Of a DNA stretch of 64,000 bases, positions 58,080 through 64,000 are shown piece after piece. The notes under the pieces were generated by a model. The model did not search any database. It saw nothing but the letters and a program-made list of their open reading frames with translations, and was not told the DNA's origin. The translations under genes were made by a program, and so were the position numbers. The DNA is taken from assembly GCA_009760855.2 (NCBI GenBank), contig WPIO01000197.1, positions 262,501 through 326,500 on the forward strand. Direction: 5' to 3'. The first letter of the stretch is position 1; every line of letters starts with the position of its first letter. The stretch is from Cristatella mucedo (taxonomy: Eukaryota > Bryozoa > Phylactolaemata > Cristatellidae).

Positions 58080-59814
58080 GTCAGTTACCAGATTGTGTAG
58101 TGTTCTTAGCTTCACAGTGTTTATTAGCATAACGGTTGTGGCATGAAATTATGTGGATAGAAAATAGCATGAAAAATACAATCGAGAAACCTGTAGGTCT
58201 CACAGCAATTGGGGCTGTGTGAGTAAATCCTTAGAATCCAATCTTTTACTTACACAACTCTCTTTAAAAATTTGTGGCTGAGCAAACAGACGTTCTCATA
58301 GAGGTTGACCTAGTTGATAGACAGGACAAAGAGCTTGGCTAGCAGATCCCTTTAAGTAGGCCGTTTGGTGGCCCGTTGTTGCACGGCAGTCAATTTCCAA
58401 GTTGGGGCTGGACGTGAAGCCTCTTCAGTGTTTTTGGGAATCGAAGTTATGCTCATTCTGATGAACTTCCGCAGGATCACATTACCATTTAGCAGCAAGC
58501 AAACACATTTGTAGTGATCATAATAATACTAGCAATAATAACACCTTTGATAAAATGCTCTTAGAAAACTCACTTTCCTTCTAGTAGCTTTACATTTGCT
58601 GCAAAGGAAATTTATGGGATGGTTTGTGGAAGCATGATCAGTAAAGAACAAGAATAAAAATGTTCAGGTGTGACATGCACAGGGTCAGCATGCAAATGTG
58701 ATCAGTGGCAGTATTGCACTTTGTGTAGAGCAGCAGCATATTTTCATCGCTCTTCCGTTGGTTAGCAGAAGATAGGAGTTCTACTCCCGGATTTGTGCAG
58801 AATTTGCACGACTATGGTACGGTTTCTGGAGTACCCTAACTGTTCTCCAAGCTTGTGCAAGGAGCTTGCTTATGATTTTCTGGGCCTCTACTTTTGTAGC
58901 TTCAGGCAGGCAGCTTTCTTACGTGCCCAATCGTTGCTATACAATTGAATGGCAAGTTTAGTGATAGCAGTTCTCCTTGTGGCTATGGATGGCTACTGAC
59001 TTCCTTAGTACATGTATTTATGAATATGTCAGCTTGTTTGCACACTTCAGCTGCGGTTTTTACGTTTTGCCATTGTAGAAGGTATGTATCTCTCTCTGTC
59101 TTTATCTTTTTCTTTTTGTCTGATTTTCGGCCTTGGCTGCACCGAATTGGTACTATTGAGCCAAGACAATACTGAGTATGGTGATTTTCTGCTCGATCTC
59201 TATTCAATATCCTTAATGCGTGTTGCAGCACGATCTTAGGAAAGGGTCAGTTGCCACAAATGCCTACCAAGAATGCCGAATGAGGAATGTATGTGTAGGA
59301 ATTGCAATGCTTTCAGCAAAGTTAAACGCCCGAAAAAAGAACCGCAGTTCAATGTTATAGTAATACCAATCTCTGAAAACTGGAGCTGAAGTATGCTGTC
59401 ATTACTCGTAAAATTGGGATTCATTCTCACACTAAGTTAAGTAGTATGCGGTTCGTTACTAATAAAAATTTCTTATTCGTAGACTTTAAAGTAGGCTGTT
59501 TGCATGGCGTGGGAAGAATTTGTCGACAGGTCGTAATAGTTGCAATGGAAGAGGTTTTGAAAAACAGCTTGCACGTGGTCGTGAAATTTTGGTAAACGGT
59601 TCCAGTCACATTCTTTAGCCCACTGTCAACAATGTCAGAAGGGGGGAGGAGGGATTTTTCAAAGGAATGATAGGGCTTACTGTTAGATCAGATGTTGAGG
59701 ATGTTCAGCATCAGGGAGACTTGGCTTGTTTTTGAGACTTATTTCGTAAGGTTAAAAACAGCCTTGACTTATCCATACAGTGCGTTGTGAACTGACCGAG
59801 TTGAGCTATTTATT

Positions 59815-60115
59815 TACGTTATTACTTACCATTCAGCTGTGTTTCCCTTTGCAGCAAATGTAAAGCGCCTACAAAGAGGTTGAGTCTCTGAGGGCGCTTT
59901 ATCAAGTGCATTATGAGCCCCAATGGCTCACTAGGTAAGGCGGTTGCTTTTCACGACCTCGGGGCCGAGGTCGTGTCTTCGAATCCTGTGGTGGGAGATC
60001 CTTTATTGCCACTGCAAGCGGTGGTGATAGCCGTAAAGGCTATTCTGTCGCTATACAAAAAGAGGCTGTTAAATCAGCTAATATTTTTTTACTATTGTTA
60101 TTATTAGTATTAATA
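59815..60115 (+). mobile_element. LINE-A tail with nested SINE1
   Basis: LINE-A 3' UTR end (TTTCCCTTTGCAGCAAATGT, AAGCGCCTACAAAGAGGTTG, GAGGGCGCTTTATCAAGTGC, ATTAT) runs straight into SINE1 at 59915 (GAGCCCCAATGGCTCACTAGG, hairpin, B box GTCTTCGAATCC, body). The remaining ACTATTGTTATTATTAG tail follows. TATTT flanks the whole. Simplest reading: SINE1 jumped into the LINE tail. Confidence 0.8.
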
Positions 60116-60939
60116 TTTTTCGGTCGTGTGCAGACCAGGTGACTAGCCCCACCTTATGTTATATGGAAGGAAAGGCCACTAATCACAGCTAAGGCTTTGG
60201 AGACGGCTTGTGTTGCATTTGTCGTGGGGTATTTAGAGCTTCGTTGTACCTGGCATTCCCTAGTTCCTATCTGAAAGGTTTCTGCTAGTGCCACGGAATT
60301 GCTTCGTTATCATTGGCATCTATGATCCACATTTCGGTCACTTAATTGTGCGAAGTTTTGTCCCTTCTCTAGAATAATCAGTCCCAATGCTTTTCTAAGT
60401 ACTGCCGTCATAAGGGACCCGTATGCAAAAACCACACGTTCTTATGCATGCTTGCCTAAAGCTAGTCGGCACTCCAGCTGTGAGCCGGTTAACTGATATA
60501 ACCCTGTTTTCAGCCTCAACGCCATTCAAGATTAAGCCGAGACTCCTGTGTGCACCACTGGTTTCTAGTAAACACGTGCACACACTGTTGAGCTTCCATT
60601 CGTGAAACATATCGCTCTCCCCAATTAGAGATTTTCCCTTGCTTAATGTTTGGTAACTGCAATAAGTTGTATCATACTTCGAATTATTCTGTGTGTCTTA
60701 CACTCTGCTACTTGCCTCTTTCTGTGTAATTGCGATCGCCAAGAAAAGTGTTACCTTGTAGTGAAAGTTATGGTTCAAATAAACGTTTGGTAGGGTTTTG
60801 TGATCAGCCAGTTTGAATCTGATTACCTTTTCCTATATCTGATACTTGTCATATGTGAAAGGCTGTCTGTTCTTACAAGGCACATGGAGGTGCAAGTGCA
60901 AGAAGATATACCAGGTTTTGTTTTCTTTGCTTGTTCCAG

Positions 60940-61080
60940 CTGGAGAAGCTCATTATCTCTGAGAACATGGAGCTCAACATCCTTCCACCCTCCATATGCC
61001 AGCTGCACGGACTGAAAGTGCTTGATGCTTCTCGATGTGGCCTCACCAAACTGCCTGACAGCTTCAAAGGCATGGACTCG
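60940..61080 (+). CDS. LRR array exon 7 (47 codons, phase 0-0)
   Basis: LEKLIISENMELNILPPSIC... and LKVLDASRCGLTKLPDSF.... Acceptor TTTGCTTGTTCCAG; the donor TCG|GTAGGATAA is weaker than the GTAAGN of its siblings. Variable positions: Lys3, Ile5, Met10 and Asp29, plus Asn13-Ile14 in place of Thr-Thr. The frame is open and phase 0 at both ends. This is the last array exon visible. The long-type intron behind it reaches the window edge, so further exons and the C-terminal domain are expected beyond 64 kb (inference). Confidence 0.75.
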
Positions 61081-62115
61081 GTAGGATAAGAAGTATAATT
61101 TGAGCTTGGATTTTTGATGCATGTTTTAAACGAGGCAATGCTGTTGCTTAGTGAGTCGTGTCCACTTCGACGCCCTGCGAGTTCAGTTCTAACAGTAATT
61201 TTGCAGTGAAAAAGAACCGTTGAAGTGACAGCTGAGTACTATTTTCTTTCTTAGCGACACAAAAATGCTAAGATGTGGTAAAACCGGAAATACTGTTTCC
61301 AGCATACCGGCATGAAACTGGCAGTCGCTTGATACTGTTTATTTTAGAGAATTACGATTGAATACTTGACCTGCGTTGATGGTTAGCTTAAGCTTAACCT
61401 TAAACTAAAGGCACCATATTGCATCAATTCTGACAACGTAAAATTTGATTTTGCTTTAGCACTCAAAGCATGGTTAATGCTTTTATCATTGGTAGGTCTT
61501 TGTGGTTTGTCCTTCGTGTGCATGTACCTGTTTACACTATGCCTGCTGCTTGCGGATGTTACCCCCAAACAGTCGGTAATGCTTTCTTATCGGCATCTGT
61601 AAAGTGCCCAGAGAGAGATTTGGCTGTCTGAGGGTGCTATGAAAATTTATTATTATTACTATAAGCTTCTCATTATTTGTAATGCCTTTTTTCAGACTGA
61701 TAGCTCTAAATTTGAGTTTGGGGCTTCTCAGGAGTATGAAAAGAAACAAACACAGTTTATGTTGAAGCAGCATGAAACGGAAATATTGAAATGGCTTGTT
61801 AAATGCTTTGATGATTCCGCTATACTCATTTGCTAATGCAGGGGTGCTGTATTAGCTGAATTTCAGAACCCAAATGCTTCGATAGCGCAAAGAAAGCTAC
61901 TGCTTGGGTGCAATGTTGCTGGCTGTGATGGGTCTGCTTGTTGATTTATTTGGACTGAATTGGAGGTGCATTAAGATGTGAAGGTGCCAGTCCTTAGTAA
62001 TAGCATTGAACACACATTGAAGAATAGGAATGGTTTGTGTACAGAACGTCTAGCCCAGTAGCCTCATTGCACCTTGCAGGCACTTAGGACTGTCTGATGT
62101 GAATGTTCTAGATAG

Positions 62116-62237
62116 CTTTTTAAAGAGTGTTCATAGGTTACAACTGTTCCTCTCTCCATATGCCAGCTGCATGAACTGTGTCATGCCGTTGCATGTGGCT
62201 TCTTAGAATGCCTTACCACTGGGAAGGCATGCAGTCG
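62116..62237 (+). pseudogene. Dead second LRR exon (122 nt), copy 3
   Basis: Same 122-nt length and broken donor TCG|TTAAGC as the copies at 44252 and 51496; CTCTCCATATGCCAGCTGC and GGGAAGGCATGCAGTCG are recognisable. Confidence 0.75.
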
Positions 62238-62430
62238 TTAAGCTAAGAAGTATAATTGTGTTTAGATTTGAGTAACATGCTTTAAGCACTAGGACGTGAC
62301 TGCTTGGGAAATGTAAGTAAATGAATAGAATTAATTTGTATAGAGCCCCAAGATAACTTTATCTCTATTCAGGTACATCACATTAAGCCTAGGGCCCGAC
62401 AACGATAACTGCTGAACGTGCTTGATATAT

Positions 62431-62596
62431 TCTCTGCTTATACCAATTTTCTAAGAGAGGGCACCGTTTCAAGGGAATTTCAGAATATAAATGCCGAAAG
62501 AGTCCAGAATTCTTTGCTTATACTGTTATACCTATTTTCTAAGGTAGGGCACCGTGTTAAGGTAATTGCAGCATATAAATGCCGAAAGAGTCCATA
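62431..62596 (+). repeat. Local tandem duplication, about 80 bp
   Basis: TTCTCTGCTTATACC...AATGCCGAAAGAGTCCA occurs twice in succession (about 62430-62505 and 62510-62596). The homologous stretches near 44570 and 51800 have it once. Confidence 0.75.
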
Positions 62597-62869
62597 GAGA
62601 GCTACAGCTCCGACGGCAGGTTTCTGGCTCTAAGGGCTGTGCTAGTCGTCTCAGTTTTTCTGGACATAAAAGTAGTGTATGGTGTGAAGGTACTAGTGCA
62701 AAATTGTATCAGTTACCTCGAATTCCACGAGTTCCTTTGACTGTGTCCTAAAAGTTTAGTGCAGCAGTCTTATTGTGATTTATAACTGATAAGGGACGAG
62801 TTGTTTAAAAGTATTCTAGAAAGCTTCTTAGTAAGTGTTAACGACTCCTTACCAGCAAAGTTATATTCT

Positions 62870-63050
62870 GATATAAACGTGCTAACCATGGGCATCAGTG
62901 TTATCCGTGTTTATTGAGTGATGCTACCACTAACCGTTCGGTCGTACTTCCTCTGCAGCAGATGTAAAATTCCTAGAAAGCTGTTGAGTTGTCATGAGGG
63001 TGCTACATGAAATGTATTATGATTAGTGTTGTTATCATTATTGTTATAGA
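62870..63050 (+). mobile_element. LINE-A-like 3' end, old, duplicated with the unit
   Basis: GTGCTAACCATGGGCATCAGTG, CTAACCGTTCGGTCGTACTT, TTCCTAGAAAGCTGTTGAGT and ATTATGATTAGTGTTG. Homologue of 30710-30890. Confidence 0.65.
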
Positions 63051-63439
63051 ACACGTGGTCGTAAACAACGAACTCGCTCTCACTATAGGCATTTAATTGC
63101 AAGTCAAGTTGTACCATTACAATTTTCCCAGGTTGCAGAAAAATGCTATAGCTCTAGTTCCTGTGGACTGAGAGAGGTCCACAGGTTGATAAGTGATTCG
63201 GCATGTCCATGCTGCAAGTACTCTACTAGATCATTTGCTCGGCTGTAGCAGCGTGGACTGAGAGGGCACCTGGTGCCTTTCATAGAAGTGACCAGCTAAG
63301 GCTAGCCACCCGTGGTTGAAGACTTGATGAGCTTTCGTGCGAGGGAGTTAAATGATCACTTTAATCATGGAATATTGATAATACCCAAAGAAAACTATAT
63401 TATTTTACAAAAATGTGGCCTTGGTTAGACTTTGGTGGT

Positions 63440-63950
63440 ATATCCAAATTAGTCCATGCATTTGAGACATCCAGTCTCGACTTCTGCTACTCACTTCTGC
63501 GTGCTAGCTGCACTGGCTTGCTAAATCCGGCACTTACTGTTGGTACACAGCTCTGAAGCTAGGCACGTCTGTCCGTAGAAATGCAAAAGCTTTATCAGAA
63601 CTCTTTTCACCAACATGCACTGGCGTTCAATCAAGCAAGACATTGATTTCGAGGTTGTGTTACTTACTTTTAGGTGCCTTCTTTTTCTGGTTTCCGCCTA
63701 CCTATCTGAACGTCTCTCGAGTTTGTGAAGAATCATACAACACCCTGTTGTAACTCTAGTCGTTGTGTCATACCTCGCAGGAACTGCTAAAGTATTGGTG
63801 ATCTTGCATATAGTTCCTACGGTCCTAAAGCATGGAACTAACTACTCCAGGTCTATGCAACGTCTAATACAATGTCACATTAGAGAAGACACTTACAACG
63901 GCCCTGTTTAACTCAGCATTTAGCAGATCTTTGTGATCAGTTCTTTGTGT
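63440..63950 (+). mobile_element. LINE C-terminal relic, duplicated
   Basis: AGTCCATGCATTTGAGACAT, CAGTCTCGACTTCTGCTACT, ACTTACTTTTAGGTGCCTTC and AAGCATGGAACTAACTACTC parallel 31300-31745. Broken frame. Confidence 0.55.
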
Positions 63951-64000
63951 GCATGACCCTGCTTACACAGTGGGTGGTGCTTGAGGATGTTATCGCCGTG

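Larger units (their letters stand above)
56749..60939 (+). other. Intron after array exon 6 (short type with insertions)
   Basis: Short-type block order as after array exons 1 and 2, interrupted by LINE-A (57291-58079) and by a LINE-A tail plus SINE1 (59815-60115). No dead exon. Confidence 0.7.
61081..64000 (+). other. Intron after array exon 7 (long type, runs off the window)
   Basis: Long-type segment with dead exon (62116-62237), SINE2-type tail strip (about 62333-62385), old LINE tail (62870-63050), then sequence homologous to intron 1 (63055-63400 against 30900-31210). From 63440 a decayed LINE relic matches 31300-31745. No exon recognised before the edge. Confidence 0.6.

Overview
The window is repeat-rich animal DNA with introns, most likely from an aquatic invertebrate, but no species can be named from it. 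The evidence is an exon/intron gene with GT..AG splice sites, many CR1/L2-type LINE fragments ending in a hairpin plus (ATT)n, tRNA-derived SINEs, a MITE pair, a hAT transposase relic and long microsatellites. Nothing looks prokaryotic. The only host protein gene I can support is one leucine-rich-repeat (LRR) gene on the + strand.

1-24 kb: no convincing host gene. This is a graveyard of transposable elements (LINE families here called A, B, C; SINE families 1, 2) with two CpG-rich stretches (about 6.86-8.13 kb and 8.56-9.34 kb). Those could be a promoter or first-exon region, but I recognise no protein there. About 1.07 kb of (GA)n lies at 19.8-20.87 kb.

24-64 kb: the LRR gene. A first coding exon (24046-24278, 77 codons, three LRRs, no signal peptide) ends in phase 0. 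After an 8.5 kb intron come seven homologous exons of exactly 141 bp (starts 32828, 36890, 39947, 42848, 50424, 56608, 60940). Each is phase 0-0 and encodes 47 residues, i.e. one 24- and one 23-residue LRR of the LPxSI type. Read through, the window encodes 77 + 7 x 47 = 406 residues with 17 LRRs, and the gene probably continues past 64 kb. Any subset of the exons can be joined without breaking frame. Residue differences between exons concentrate at predicted outward-facing positions of the concave beta-strands.

The introns are duplicated too. They consist of the same ordered blocks, in a short and a long form. The long form carries a dead 122-nt LRR exon with the same indels and the same broken donor in every copy. 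Later unit-specific LINE and SINE insertions, several with visible target-site duplications, sit on top of the duplicated framework. One LINE cluster appears to have removed most of the intron between the third and fourth array exons. A composite tRNA-Gln/LINE-tailed element at 48.04-48.46 kb is a candidate new SINE.

All family assignments were made by reading motifs; no database search was possible.
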